A stretch of 64,000 nt of DNA, from the NCBI RefSeq assembly GCF_029227915.1, contig NC_079879.1, forward strand, positions 24,132,501-24,196,500, given 5' to 3'. The DNA comes from Hydractinia symbiolongicarpus. Taxonomy: Eukaryota; Cnidaria; Hydrozoa; Anthoathecata; Hydractiniidae. The translations under genes were made by a program, and so were the position numbers. Position 1 is the stretch's first letter. Every line of letters begins with the position of its first letter. Of the stretch, positions 47,301 to 60,600 are shown one piece after another. The notes below the pieces were generated by a model. The model saw only the letters and a program-made list of their open reading frames with translations, was not told where the DNA came from and searched no databases.

Positions 47301-48520
47301 TCCATGTAATAAGCGTGTGCTTCAACTTCTCGCAATGAGCGATGCTTGTCAGCCATTGTTTTGATTTCAGATAACTTTAAGTGAAAACCTCGAACTACTA
47401 GCACAGTGTCATCCTTTTCCAATACTTCCCCATAAACGTTAAATATTTTATTTGCCAAAGGACAATGCTTAAACGCTGACGTGTCAAACTCCTTGTCCTG
47501 AAGGTATGCATATGGGAATCGGTAGCTAGATGGTAACCTAGGAAATTCCAACTTCATACTTGATTGCACACCATGTTTGTAACATACTTTGAGCTTGCTT
47601 TCTAAAGCTTGTGAATCACTTCCACTTACTTTCAGCAAACCAACAAGGGGCCATGTTATGTGATCAAAGAGTTGTTCAACCTCAATTGATAATGTTAAAA
47701 TGTCAATTTTAACATCTTGAAATAAGGGTTCTATGTTTCTACTGTTACCTTCACTTGTTGTAATTGTTTCCCGCTTGTCCTGGCTTCTTTTTAATTCTAA
47801 CGTTTCAATATGACGAGGCATAATAAACGATCCATGAAGCCATACGCTGTTTAGTAACTGACCTGCAAATATTATTCGTAAATCTTTCATTCCGTTTGGG
47901 TTCGTCAAACAGGTGCCATCTTTAGTCATGCAATATAGACTTGTTTCTCTCGAAGTAATCAAAGCTAAGTCCAATATTTCAAGAGTGGGAATCTCAGACG
48001 CGTAAATCTTCAGACGATCTGTGCCAGGCGTAACCATGAGTTCTTTAATATTTTTAAAAATACTCAAAAATGAATTGTTGTATTTACCAAATTCCTTTAG
48101 GTCTCTACAGCAGCTATAAAAGAGCTGGAACTTTGTGGCATGAGCAAGTAAAGGATGACTCCCCTTTTTAAAACATACTTCTGTGTCATCTGTTTCAGGA
48201 CATTCTTCAGCTGCGAAAACTGTTGCGACATTAGGGTCACTTCCAGCAATCACTATATTTGTTTTATCAAAGTACGGCGTTGGTTCCACATTTTCACTAG
48301 ATCCAGATGATGTTGTACCAATTAAATCCGTTTCTTGAATTCTTAAAGAAAGTTGTTTTAAGTCTTTGAACCCAGCACAACGAACAGATAATCCATCTGT
48401 GAAAAAGCACTCACAGATATTATTGCAGTGGTTTTCTATAACTTTCTGCTGTTGAGAGGTTGCAGTGCATTGAATACTTTCTAGCAGAGACAATAATAGC
48501 AATAAACATAAAATTGCCAT
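44390..48520 (-). pseudogene. Large secreted protein gene split by one in-frame TGA
   Basis: One minus-strand frame of 1376 codons, with no intron visible, is open from ATG 48520 to the stop at 44390 except for TGA at 46991-46993 (codon 510). The 31 codons after the TGA remain open in frame with the second part. Part 1 (509 residues) has a signal peptide (residues 1-18), an LRRNT-like cysteine cluster (C32, C36, C38, C48: NNICECF) and weakly LRR- or beta-like blocks. Part 2 has about 130 residues of heptad-rich helix, one long hydrophobic segment (about 137-162 after the TTG at 46895, AIAEAAAEAVGAIM), more helix, and a lysine-rich C-terminal tail of about 30 residues. Helix plus a single hydrophobic insert recalls alpha-helical pore-forming proteins, but I see no diagnostic motif. 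The TGA may be a null allele, a readthrough or selenocysteine site, or an error. Confidence 0.7.
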
Positions 48521-48559
48521 AACAGCAATTTCTAGACAGTCGATATCTAGACAAAACTG

Positions 48560-49900
48560 AAATGTGATACTGGTGTTTCTTTAAATCTAATTCTTGTGAG
48601 AACCCCTTGGACTTAGTCCATTTAAAACTCAGAAGATTTAAAGCAACTTATTCGACTGGAGTCGAATGTGTTGTCTAAATACAATAATGCGTAATGCTTC
48701 ACAGCTGCTTGCATAGTCATTGGAGCGTTTACTCTTTGAATCATACGGAATAAATATAATTGCTGTGATATTGAGTAAAAATGAAATTAGACATAGAAAT
48801 CGAAAAAAATGAAATAAAAATATAAATAAGAATAAAATCTTGACCTAAATTAAACTAATCTATTATCGATGTTTACCTCTGTAACCACTCACTAGACTAA
48901 TAGCCAAAATGAGATTCTCTTATTATCGACATGCATTCTCTTATTATCGAGATTTTTTTCAGCAACAAAATCGCACCAAAACTTTATGGTTTTTGCATTG
49001 AAATTTATATATATCTAGATAGATATATTTCGCCGTTATATAAATGTTACAGCTTGTGATTTCTTTAAATATATACAAAAATGACTGGAGCAAAAAGAAG
49101 ACACTCGTTGCCTTATCACCAAGCCCCGTTTTTAAGCAAAAAGAAAGAGAGTTATAATAATATTAAATATAAATAACAAATATAGTAAAAAAATGACCTG
49201 TATAATCTACAAAGGGGTATGTACGAGTGTGTGTCTAAAAATATTTATAAAAGTTCCGTCATTAATAATTTATTTTTTCATTTTTCTTATGCATTTTAAT
49301 ACTTTAGTTTACTGTAATTGCATCAGATAAAAAAGCATACCAAAGGTCTGGTCCCCTATGTCTAACTGAAATGTGCAAGATTTTAATAAATTTTTTTATT
49401 AAAATCTAACACAAATGATTTATTTAAGGTTACGTTAAGGAATTTTATTGTTTCTTCTTTCTTTATGCTTGCATTTTTTAATTTAAGCAGAGATAGTTTG
49501 AGTGGAATATCATCAGTCTTGTAGAGGTAAGGGTATGTAGGTCAAAAAACAAGAAGACCAAAAAAAATTATGGTGCTAGCTTATCTTAGGATCCTAGCGT
49601 TGCTTTTAGGGGAAAAGTAAATTTCGAAGGGAATAATTTTTGCGAATTTAGCAAGTTTTTACCAATTTAGCAAAAGTTATGTAGCCGTTACATAGAGCTG
49701 ACATTAGGGATAGAGGATGAAATAGTAAACTTCCCTTGTCTTTTGCCTGAAAGTAGTAAAATTTGGTACAAAAAGGAAAAGTTCATAGAAGCTCTGATCA
49801 TACCCATTTCCATGTGAAATACTTAAAGTTCTGTTTTAGAAATTTTTAGTTCGTTGTTGTACATTTTCATAAGAAAGTTATGCAGCAAAATGAATGTTTT
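48560..49900. other. Upstream region of the large gene
   Basis: A minus-strand acceptor-like 'ttttgtctag' lies about 30 nt before the ATG at 48520, so a 5' untranslated exon may lie upstream. No further gene is seen. Confidence 0.35.
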
Positions 49901-49904
49901 ATTT

Positions 49905-50255
49905 TTTCTGTTTCAGATGTATTGTGCCGAACTAATTGGTTATGTCTAGCCACTTCATGCGTTGAAATATTCTGTGTTAAGAAACAATTTCTAGAACTTA
50001 GCTAGCCAACAAGAAGTTTATAAACCGCTGTTTTTTTTACGAATAAGAAGGAATCATAAAAACCATTCATAAAAAACTAAAAATTATTATTAGTAAATAA
50101 AAATTAGCGAAAATTTTTTTCCTGTATGAGACATATTGTGCCGAAAGTATTTCTTATGTCTAGACACTTTATGGTTTGAAATATTCTTGTATAAGAACAA
50201 CGTCTACTTATAAATCTTACACCTTGGCTAGCCAACAAGAAAGTTTATAAAACAA
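49905..50255 (+). repeat. Imperfect direct repeat, about 110-bp units
   Basis: Two units, about 49915-50025 and 50140-50253, share 'attgtgccgaa', 'ttatgtctag', 'cacttcatgcgttgaaatat' or its variant, and 'gctagccaacaagaa' followed by 'gtttataaa'. No coding content is apparent. Confidence 0.6.
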
Positions 50256-50259
50256 TAAA

Positions 50260-51710
50260 TCACTTGATTAAAGCTAAGAGCTCAGTATATAAGTATTTCT
50301 CATTTTTTTAAGAATAAACGCTGAACATTGCGTTCTGGTTTACAGAGTAGAAACCGTTTCTACTTCACGGCAAATCAAATGTTTTGAAGCTTTTGCAAAT
50401 AAAACTGCGCATGGTTAGGTACATTTTGCCATTTTCATTTTCATTTTCTTGTTATTTTATATTTTCCCTATTTTCGTCCTTTCCCTGTAGTAAAACTATA
50501 TTTTTTATTTAAAATATGAGTTTTAAGTTTTCCAGTAAAATCTATATTTTCACAAAAATAACGATTTTAAAATCGAGCAATATCTAAGTGATTATAGATC
50601 GTCTCCGTTACAAAACATTTAAATCAGGTCGATGAAAAACGTTGTAAAACAAATAAAAATTTTGGAGTCAGATGATTGAGCCTCGACAACCTTTTTCTTG
50701 AAACATTCCCAGAATATCGAAAATTCAATTTATTTGATTTTCACAAACGAAGACCTTGAACTTTACTGGAATCAATCAGGCGAAAAATAAACAAAATTTA
50801 CAATATACAATATATTTACAATATAAGGTCCCGTATATAAGACAGTGTAAACACCAACACTACGCCTCAGCCTAATTATGATAGTAAGCACAACCTCGTT
50901 CTCAGAACTTATTGGCTTTCCTTCCATGAGAAACTATTTATACCCACCCTCATCCCCAGGGTTTTTTGCCTTTTTGATATAAGGGTCGAGGATGTATTTA
51001 TGCCTATCGTATTAAATATTTATAGTTTCAAAAATTTGAAGTTAAAATGCAAACACTAACCGAATAAGGAAAGGGTATTGACAATATCTTACGCTAAAAA
51101 GAAGGCATGCTTACACATTTTAACAAAAATTTCTTTGTTTTGATGCAAAGAAAATTGGAAAAGTTTTCCTGCATAATGTCTTGCCATTTTGACTAGCTAT
51201 AAGGAACAAACATAAATAAAAGTAACCGTAGTATAATAAAAACTCAGCTAAAAGCTCAAACTTTTTCCTCGCACTCACATTAAAAACTTTCTCAACGCCA
51301 CGTTCTCTTCCGGCTCCACGGATAAGCTAATTGTATTGTCCTAATTAACAAGTATTTCACTAATAAAACGATATTTCTATGAGAGAAAACCAACATCAGC
51401 TTTCTGTTTACGCTAAATCAGTGGTAAAAAATTATAAGGAATTTTGAATCCAGTAATAACGGCTCAAGGGCCACAAGACCCTTGGGACGACGTTAAAAAT
51501 ATGTTATTATAACCAAAAGTAAATACACGCAGACAAGACCCAAAACATCTAATAAACAAAACCACCATAAAAATTTAACCACGTTTAAAATACAAAATCA
51601 TGCAATCTCTTTATAGAACTTGGATGTGTCGATACTTTCTTCCAACCTATGTTAATTCCTTATACTCGCAAAAGATTTAACTGTTATATCTCCCATGGTA
51701 CAGTTTCTTA
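50260..51710. other. Intergenic DNA
   Basis: AT-rich, no supported gene or named repeat. Confidence 0.4.
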
Positions 51711-51711
51711 T

Positions 51712-51800
51712 TAACCCTATTCCATGCGGAATTTTTTTCGAAATAATTATGACAGGGGGAACCCCCCTCCGTCCTATAACTTTCGATAGACAAGACCCAA
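51712..51800 (+). mobile_element. 5' fragment of the TTAA-type MITE
   Basis: Begins TTAACCCTATTCC at 51712 and continues through 'aattatgacagggggaaccc', 'cccctcc' and 'ataactttcgatagacaaga', matching the first 80-90 bp of the 4149-4902 element. The rest is missing. Confidence 0.65.
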
Positions 51801-51809
51801 AACTGGATT

Positions 51810-52925
51810 TCTAAGCTGTTTACGTACTGATGATTGCTAACCATTTCCGAAACCATCTGATTATTGTTTTCATACTCTGCTCTGTTCCAAGTACTCTGTT
51901 GTTGTCGTACCTTAAAATTAGTAGCCATGCACTTTGGAAATAAAAACATGAATAGATCTCCTGCTGCAGAGATCATTATCAATCACCATGCACACATTAA
52001 AGACAGACCCTTCACACCACAGTTATTTTGTTATGCTGATTCTTAATGCTGCCAGCTCCTTCTTCGATTGACCAATATTAAGTTTCTCGACACTGGTGTT
52101 GTTTGCAGGATCAGAAGAAGAAAACAAAATGTGACGTTTGACAGACAATAAGTTTACTAGTACCATAAATTTTATTACCAAGACACTTAAAAAATTTGTT
52201 GGCAGTAGGTCATTCACCAATATTATTAATTTCAACAACAGAAACAACAACACATTTTATTTTATCATGACACTCACCGAAAAGGAAATTCATCACAAAA
52301 AGCGTCAGATTGTTTATTAAAAAATAAAAAGAACCATGAATATCAGCACCAAAGTCTTTAAAACGTTTGATTTCACCTGGACACTGGCCTTATCACACGT
52401 AAATCACTGACTAATTACCTAAAAAATCAAAGGGCCAAAGATGAAGCTCAAGATAATAGGATAATGGTTGCCACGAGAAAGTCAGCATTGCCCATTATAC
52501 ATCTAAGATTTACGTATCAAAGTTAAATCCGAGTCTAGAAGCGTTTCTTTTTTCAAAGACCATAAATAGACGCTCCTGCTGCAGGACCTTGGTTTGATTC
52601 ACAAGTTCCTGGTGTAAAAAGTATCAGCAACAAAAAAGAAACTAAAAAATGAACAAACTTAGTAGTAAAACAATCATTATATAAGAGGAACATCTATTTT
52701 GATGCTTGATAATACTGGGATGGAATCACAACACATAATAACTGCCAGTGGATAGTCTGCACACCAAAGGGAAAATGTCGAATATTCTTTCATTATGCCC
52801 TTTGTCATTGTTGTTCCTGCCAAAAGAATATTTTAATCAGAGTTGACTTGGATGAAGCGCCCCTGAACACAGCCTCCGTTTCATGTCAAAGTACCAGCGC
52901 CAATTGTTTTGGGTGTGAAAGAAGT
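51810..52925. other. Intergenic DNA
   Basis: Several 60-100 codon frames on both strands overlap one another. None has a domain, a signal peptide or splice support. Confidence 0.35.
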
Positions 52926-52930
52926 ATCTT

Positions 52931-52971
52931 ATTCACAAACTGTTCTATTAAAATTAGAACAGTTTGTGAAT
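52931..52971. repeat. Perfect 17-bp hairpin (first of a pair)
   Basis: Arms 52931-52947 (attcacaaactgttcta) and 52955-52971 are exact complements around a 7-nt AT loop. The next hairpin starts two bases further on. Confidence 0.92.
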
Positions 52972-52973
52972 GA

Positions 52974-53012
52974 ATTTTCAACATTAAAAACCACGTTTTT
53001 AATGTTGAAAAT
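52974..53012. repeat. Perfect 18-bp hairpin (second of a pair)
   Basis: Arms 52974-52991 (attttcaacattaaaaac) and 52995-53012 are exact complements around a 3-nt loop (cac). Unrelated in sequence to the hairpin immediately upstream. Confidence 0.92.
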
Positions 53013-53289
53013 GTATTGTTATGGTAAAGCCTCATTGTTAAATTTGGTGTTAATTATGAAAGACTTGTTTCACAGCCAGTATTTTTTTTGTTTTTTTTGT
53101 TTTTGGGGCATCATAAAACATATATTGAATTCGGTAAAATCGGATTATTTAGCCTCGTTTAGACGATTATCACAAGCTCGACTAATTTTCAATATTCCTT
53201 TCCGGCTCTCTAACACCTGCTTAGTATTATACCTGCTTATAGAAAAGGAAAAAAATGTTTTTGGGCTTTTTCTTGAGTTTTAAAAATAA

Positions 53290-56200
53290 TAAAGTAACGG
53301 ATTGTTGCAGATGAGTTTTGTGGGTGTAAAAATCATAAATTGATTCGACGTCTAAAAGTACAGTTGCACTCACCACAGTCAAAATAAAATAAGTAATTTA
53401 CTGCATAATTGTGTTATTATAAGCATTTGTCAGAATTTATTTGAGGATTTTAACTGTGTTATGTACGTTGAAAAAAATGAAAGAGAAAACCTGCACAATA
53501 TCAAAGAAATCGGACACGAAAGTAGTCTATTGCGTCTAAGTATCACCGACTATTTGTAACATTTTAAAAAATGCCCTTTCCTCTTATTGAGATCAAATTT
53601 TCAATTTTCAAGCCACCGTGCTTAAAAATACAATGATATTTTAAGACGATAATTTGTAAGTCTGACTCTTCCCTAATCATCTGTTTATCGACAAGTCATA
53701 TAGATTATGTCCACTTAGCTAATCAACAGTTTTAATGCACAATAATAATAGTTTGTTGCTGATTCCAGAAAAGTGCGAAAACGTAAAAATTAATTATATT
53801 TCAAAACAAGATTGACGATATCCTGGAATCTTGTGCGGAACAATATTAAAAGAGCAAATTAACTTAGATCAATGTGACACCGGAAGCCCGTAGCGGGTTT
53901 ACAAAATTAAAATTAAGAAGGAATCTGCAAAATTTTGAAGGAGTAAGTCTCGATAAAAAAGCTATTTGTGCCATTATTTAAACACAGGATTCTACAAATT
54001 AATTACTGACTTTCATAGAGCGCAGTCTTGGCACGAGTAAAGTGCTTGTAGGGACAAATTTTTCATAATGGTAGCGCAGCAAGAAAAAAACAACAACAAC
54101 AACATTAACAGAAAATTTAACTTGTGGCTTATCCATGGAGGTATAAAAGAACTTATACCTCCCTGCTTTACTATTATAACACTAAAATTAAAGAAGGGTA
54201 TTCTTTAATGGTTTATGGTCTGTGTTCTATCCAAAAGACACAAAATTCAAGGTTATTAATGACTAAAGACTGTTGATTTCGTCCTAAGGTTAGCCTAGCT
54301 AAAAGTCAAGTGTCCAACGTGTTAAGCCAGAAAGAAATATTACTGTTGGCACCACATTGCTAATTTTTATTGTTACCTTTAAAAATTATTGTCCCCTAAA
54401 GTTACTACCACTACATTTCAAAACAAAGCAAGTATATTTAGCTAACTAGCTAGGTAAATAGCTGACGAAAGGTGTGGTGAAAGGTGTAGTTTAAGCCAGT
54501 TAGCTTTATTAAGCCTGGCTAGTGCGCAGGGCCGAGGAAAACATTAATGTAAATACTTTTCTTATATTATGATTATGTTAGCTGTTACTTACATCTATGT
54601 AACCCTAAATTTCCAAAAAAAAAAAATCCAATATCCACAAACTTCTACCACAAAGTTTTTCATTTTTTATCCACAATAAAGTTTTCGCTTTTTAACAATA
54701 CTTTCACTAAAATCTTCAGCATCAGCAAAACTGTTTTTGCAAAAATCTTCATCAGTTAATAATAAATACTTGATATAAAAAAAAATTAATTCACACAAAA
54801 AACTCCAAAATTGCCAGATTATCCAAAATTTAATATTGTATATATATAATTGCTTAGGAATCTAGTATTGAAAGGGGAATAGTGGGTCAAATCCTTCTGA
54901 CAAGAATAGGAAAGGGTTGGAATGATATCATAGCAAAATTACATAAAAGTAAGAGAATGTTCTCTTTATACTTATTGACAAGGATTTATTTCAGCAAATA
55001 AGTTGTAAACACATGCAAACACATGACTGACTCTTAAAATTTGTTGTGAACTTGTAAACTAAAGAAAAAAAACCTAAAAAACTCATGAAAACTTCTTTCT
55101 GTAAAAATCCATCTTTTAAAGATTACCTTCATCCTCAAAATCTTTTCCTTAAAAAAAAGTTAGCCAGAAAAAGTTGAATTAAAAAATAAAAAAACTTTTA
55201 AAATTCATTTTTAAACCCAACGGGATTAACAATGAATCTGTTAGCAAAATTGGCATTAGCATTTATCAATATATCTATATTGCAATATGTATATCAGTTT
55301 CTTATACATTGTCTGAAAATATGTCCTTTGCAACTTTGTTTAATAACCGTACGTCCAAATTTAAAAATATTCTTTGATAATTATTCTTATCTTGATTCTT
55401 TTAGCTTGATATTTGATTATCCATTTCTTTTACTTTTGCAATAAATAACTCTAATTCTTAAATAGCTCTAATTCTTTTTTGTTGTCCATGTTGTAGCCAT
55501 AGCCAAACATACATTACATTGTACATATGGTGGATTTCGGCCATCTAGCTATATTTAATTCATACCATGAAGGTTGATTACAAGGAAAAGATGTGGAAAA
55601 TCTAGCAGTGCGTCATGTATTTTCTTATAGATACTTCAGTCCATGCTCATAGCCTCTTCAGGCGCAGAGCTAAAATATACCCTTTTACCATCATCCAACT
55701 TTGAACTTTGTAAAAGTTAATAACTGCCAGTTGTTCTTGTTTTATTAAATTTAATATATCACAGAAAAGACAAGCAGCACTATTTCAACACGTTATTTAA
55801 AAGAACGTTAGTATAAAAAGCTAAGAATTAGGAAAGAAACAACAAAAGGTTACATATTTCACGGCCTTTCTTCGTACGTCATAAATAATTCTTTGTGAGA
55901 AAGTGACCAAGACATTTGACTGGGCTATCAAGTCGAACAAAAGCAAGCTAAAAATTTGTCCCTAAAAGCGCTTTATTCGTGCCCAGACTGCGCTGTATGA
56001 AATTCGGTAATTAGATGACATGCAAAATTACCTAATATGCAGTAAATTCCCCTTTTCCCTCATTTTAATGTTGATTAAGTGTTTTAACGTTAAAAACTTG
56101 TAAAATTATGAAAAATTAAAGCCGTCCCATAACATTACGTTCCTGATTGTAGGTATCCTTGTTTTTCTACCCCTGTTTTTTCGTATCCCTCATTTTCATA

Positions 56201-57010
56201 ACAAAAACTTGTATGGGTCAACATAGTCTGGTTTGCTACGAAAAATGTATATCCGTAGGTGAATCCTTACAACAATATGTGATTAGTGTCTATGAAATCT
56301 TTTTATTATTTTAAATGGATAGAATGCTTTTTTTAGATAGACTAAAAGTGGACTTTTTCTTTTCTCTTTTCGTTTAACTAATACAATTAAAGGAGAGGCG
56401 AACAAAAAATTATGAATTTCTAAATCCTCAAATATACTGTATCTTAATATAAGTATCTTAATATCTTTCTATAAACATTATACAGAATATTTACGGCTGT
56501 GTGGGGTAAAAATATGTAGGTTTTGGATGTACTTGCCAGTACACATCAAATATATGATTTTTGGCTCAAGATAACCAAAAATATTTTACGTACTATAGTA
56601 GTAACAGCATTTTATAACCTTTGTTTAAAATTCTTGGAAGTGGAAATAAATATTTGTCATTATCAACAACAATATTTTTTTATGTTTTAAGTTCCTTTTT
56701 TAAAACAAACTACCAGCTTCGAACGATAAAATTTGATGCGATAAATGGCGCCAAATATAATAAATATACGGAACAGACACATTTGACAATGAATCGAACG
56801 CGCAATATGGTGGCATCTTCTTCAATTACAAATCTTTACTTTATTATCTTTACTCATAAATTTGTTACGGTGGTATAAATTAATAAAAGCATGTTCGTTA
56901 CATGTTCTTCACCATTTCTGCTATTTTAATCTTTAACTTTTTCTTGTTTATTTGAACTGTGGATATCACAATAAAGAGGAAGATATCGCATTGGTTAGGC
57001 AAACGTGTAA
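53290..57010. other. Intergenic DNA
   Basis: About 3.7 kb of AT-rich sequence. A short (caa) run lies at about 54088, and GCTAGC-like repeats lie near 54430-54460. No gene supported. Confidence 0.4.
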
Positions 57011-57013
57011 ATA

Positions 57014-57652
57014 CAGTTGATTCTCCCTAATTCGAATTCCCACAGGGAAAATTTTTTGTTCGAATTATAAAGAGATTCGAATTATAGAAAGTCTTCGTAT
57101 GTCGAGCTTTCAGCTTCAGAGAGTGAAAAGTCGATTGCAGTGAAAAATTGGGTTAATTTCAAAATCAAGAAAACATAATTTAAGTTTTATTAAATCTTCA
57201 TTTTCATTGTTTAATCAAAAAAGAAACTCTATTTGAAAAACTGTAAAATATGTGATTGCTTTACATTGGAGAGGCGATCTCTTTTGACAATACGAGTTGC
57301 ATCACTAAGTGCTTTTCTCAGGTCGACACCAAACGATAAAAAATGCTGTAATCTTCCATGATTGAAAGTCCAACGTTTTGAAAAATAAAGTTCGAAAGAT
57401 AATTTTAGAATTTTAGAAAAACATTCGAATTTGTCAAGGCCCTGTTTACACTCTAAAATTCTAATTAGGGAGAGAATAGTGCTGAAGGGACTGAAAAACT
57501 GTTCGAATTATAGAAAGTTTCGAATTAGAAAAATTCGAATTGTAGAAAGTTATTTATAAGAGTTTATTAGGGAAAATTGACGGTGACTGAGCACTCGTTT
57601 GAATTATAGAAAGGTTCGAATTATAGAGATTCGAATTAGAGGGAGTTAACTG
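57014..57652. mobile_element. pogo/Tigger-like non-autonomous element, about 640 bp
   Basis: The left end CAGTTGATTCTCCCTAATTC follows a TA. The right end reads 'gaattagagggagttaactg'. The ends are inverted with a few mismatches. CAGTTGA...CTCCCTAATTCGAA is a typical pogo/Tigger terminal pattern with TA target duplication; the right TA appears mutated to TG. 'ttcgaattatagaaag' recurs several times inside both ends. No transposase frame. Confidence 0.6.
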
Positions 57653-57659
57653 TGCACTT

Positions 57660-60600
57660 AATCTCTTTAAGAAAAGTTTGTAAAGCCCAAAGTGGATAGA
57701 ATTTTCCTAAAAGGTTTCTGTAAAACATCAGCTATAAAACTGTTCTGTCATTTACAAAACTTTACCCTAAGTACATTAGATTGATGTCGATACTAGTCAT
57801 ATTAGTGAAGCCGTTGTATTGCACCTTTTAAGTTTAAGGCCAAATAAATAACTTGGAAACAGGTAAAAATAACTGAATTTATTTCCCACATGGTTAACTA
57901 GGGATCACCTGAAACCAAAATTAGGTCAATTTCCTGAAGTTGGCTCGCACCGTAATGACGTATTTATTCAAGAGTACATGTTTTGATACATTTTCTTGAT
58001 CAGTATTCCATCCTTTACGCAATAAATGCGATAGATAAACAAATTTTCTAGGAATTGTTTTTTTCTGTTTGTTGACATGTGTTTGCTGACGTCTGGCTAA
58101 AACCAACAGTGATATTATGATATTTTTTTCGGCAGGCGTGTTGCAGCTTCTACTTTATTCCTTGGCTATAACAGGGCTCTGTAACGACGCCCTATCCCTT
58201 TCCAGTAGCAGGTAATTGCACTTAGACTTAGGCAGTATTTTGCAGTATAGCCTGGGGAAATTAGTTATTATTGTATTAATTTCGACTTTTCTAATTTTTA
58301 CTTTTAGTATGAGCAATTTTATTTTAATTTCTTTTTCAAGCAGCAGTTTGTAAACACTAGATAAAAGATGATTTATTTGTTGTTTTGAAGTAGTGTATTC
58401 ATTACAAACTGCAACTGATAGCAGACATAATAGACATAGAACAAATAAAATAAAAAAGAAAAACAAAGAAACAAAAACAAACAATCAAATCGCTTTAAAA
58501 TGTTTTTCAAACTAAAGTCCGGAAAAAGACATTAAGCAATGTTTACTTTGTTTGTATGAGCTCTTTCGTTCTTTTTTTCTGACATACTAAAGGCACCTTG
58601 CCAAGAAGTGTAAAGTTACACTTCTTAAATTTTTTTTATTGTCATAAAACAATGTAGCTTACATATTTAACGCTCGTATTTCATTTTCTTTTTCTTTTTA
58701 GTTTCGATCGTAAAAAAACCAATGCGTTCTATGTAACGTCAGCAAAATTAAAGTTTACTAACAAAATACATCTAAAATCGGTAAGAGAAAATGTGAGCTA
58801 AGAATCCCAAATTCACTTGTCAATGGTACAGCAGTGTTAAATTAAATTCGAGCTCTTAAGCTGTGCTAATTGTTAGAATAGCACTAAGACTTTTTGCCTG
58901 ATATATCAGTAATTCGTGGGACCTGACGTCAACTATTCTAACTTTTGACATCCGACTAGCGCATTCTAAACGTTGTTCACTGCACCTGCATATATAACGA
59001 CGTCGCATTTTTACAGTTTTTTGGCAGCTGAATATTCGCGAGTTGATAGTCCTTGGCAACTTCAAAAAATGAACAAATAACTGCCGTTGCGCCGGTGTTC
59101 TTGTCAACAATTGTAAACTGCCATTTATATTATGTCCTATTTTTGCTGTATAAAACATTCGGAAAAAGCATATCAACCATTAAACGTTCAATGGACATTG
59201 GAAACACAATTTCTAGAATGTTGTTGTTTAAACATAGCGATTTCTATGGAATGTTAGCACAACAGAATTTTTTACATAACTGCAACTTATACAGTAACTA
59301 AAATACTGTGAACAGAAAGTAATTAAAGACAATTCTTTCGTTCACAATCCTAAAATGTTTGACACATGCAATTTGTCTGTGTTCAGCATTAAAACAGTGA
59401 ATTCTAATATAAAAGTGACCATTAATTATGTAAAAACTAGTTTTTTGTTTATGCAAAAATGTATTTCAAATAAACAGATAACAAGTAATGTTCTTCTCTT
59501 TTCCTTTGATAAATTATTTTAATGTTGATTCTGTTTGGATTAAACGCTACCTAACTTAAATATCCGTCTAGCATGTATCCATTCTTTTCTGATCTTTATT
59601 TTTTCTGTTACAAAAGATGGAAATAATATTCTATCAATGATTATGGTAATCCTTTCCAGCTGGCAAATGAATTCACTGCATAAGCGCTGTATTTGAGCAA
59701 CAGTGTATGGTCATGGTATTAGGGATTGTAATAATTTCTTGAAAGACCTTAACACGTAACAATCAACATTCTTCAGTCACAATAAAATAGAAAAAAAATA
59801 TCCATTCTTAAACAAAAGAATTCATCTATCACTTCTATGCGTATTTAAAAACCTTTGAGGTTATATTTGATTTTATCCATTTATCGAGACAATTCCAGCA
59901 AACGTGTAACGAATTGTGAAATGTGAGAAAGGATTTAAAAATACCTCATGTTGCAATTAAAGTGCAAGAAGATGTATAACACACAAAGAGGGAAACGATT
60001 TTTTGCAAATTTGAGTTTCATAAACGTGTAGTTTCATTATTTGGAAAACTATCTGCTACAGTCTTTGGAATCTATTGTAAATGTATGAAATTATTCTTTG
60101 TTGTAAGTAGAGAATTATAACGCTTTATTGCAAGAGGTTCTGAACAATAATAATGTCAACATCATTGTTTTTTTTTCATTAAAAATCATTAGAAGCTGAT
60201 CTTGTGAGCTCTATTTCAGTTATAACTTGAAAATGAATTAAATTTTATATAAGCTGAATATAAGTTGAATTAAAAAGGCATATTAAATAAATTGATTTTA
60301 GGAACAAAGGCAACTTTTTATAAATATTTTTAATGCCACAAGAAATATTGAATCGTTTATTATATGAAAAATATACCTAAAAACAAGATTATGCTAACGT
60401 TCATATGGAAGAAAAAACTGTTCGCAGTCAGTAACTAAGGCAGTTCCCAAACAAAAAAGATATCTCAGCGTCATTAAAGTCCGTTTAATTTTTAAAGCAA
60501 ACACTGTAATCAGCATACGTAAAAACCCGTTGAAGCTTATCCGATGGCGAAGATTATCTGACAAAAATTATTTCCAAGGTGGAGAATTAACTGCAAAAAT

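Noticed and set aside
58155-58484. 109-codon minus-strand frame with a hydrophobic, signal-like start
   Set aside because: No ATG in frame (it opens with TTG), low complexity from A/T runs, and no acceptor that would supply a start.
58856-59176. 106-codon minus-strand frame with some cysteines and basic residues
   Set aside because: No recognisable domain, no signal, no splice sites matching its borders. It overlaps an unrelated plus-strand frame.
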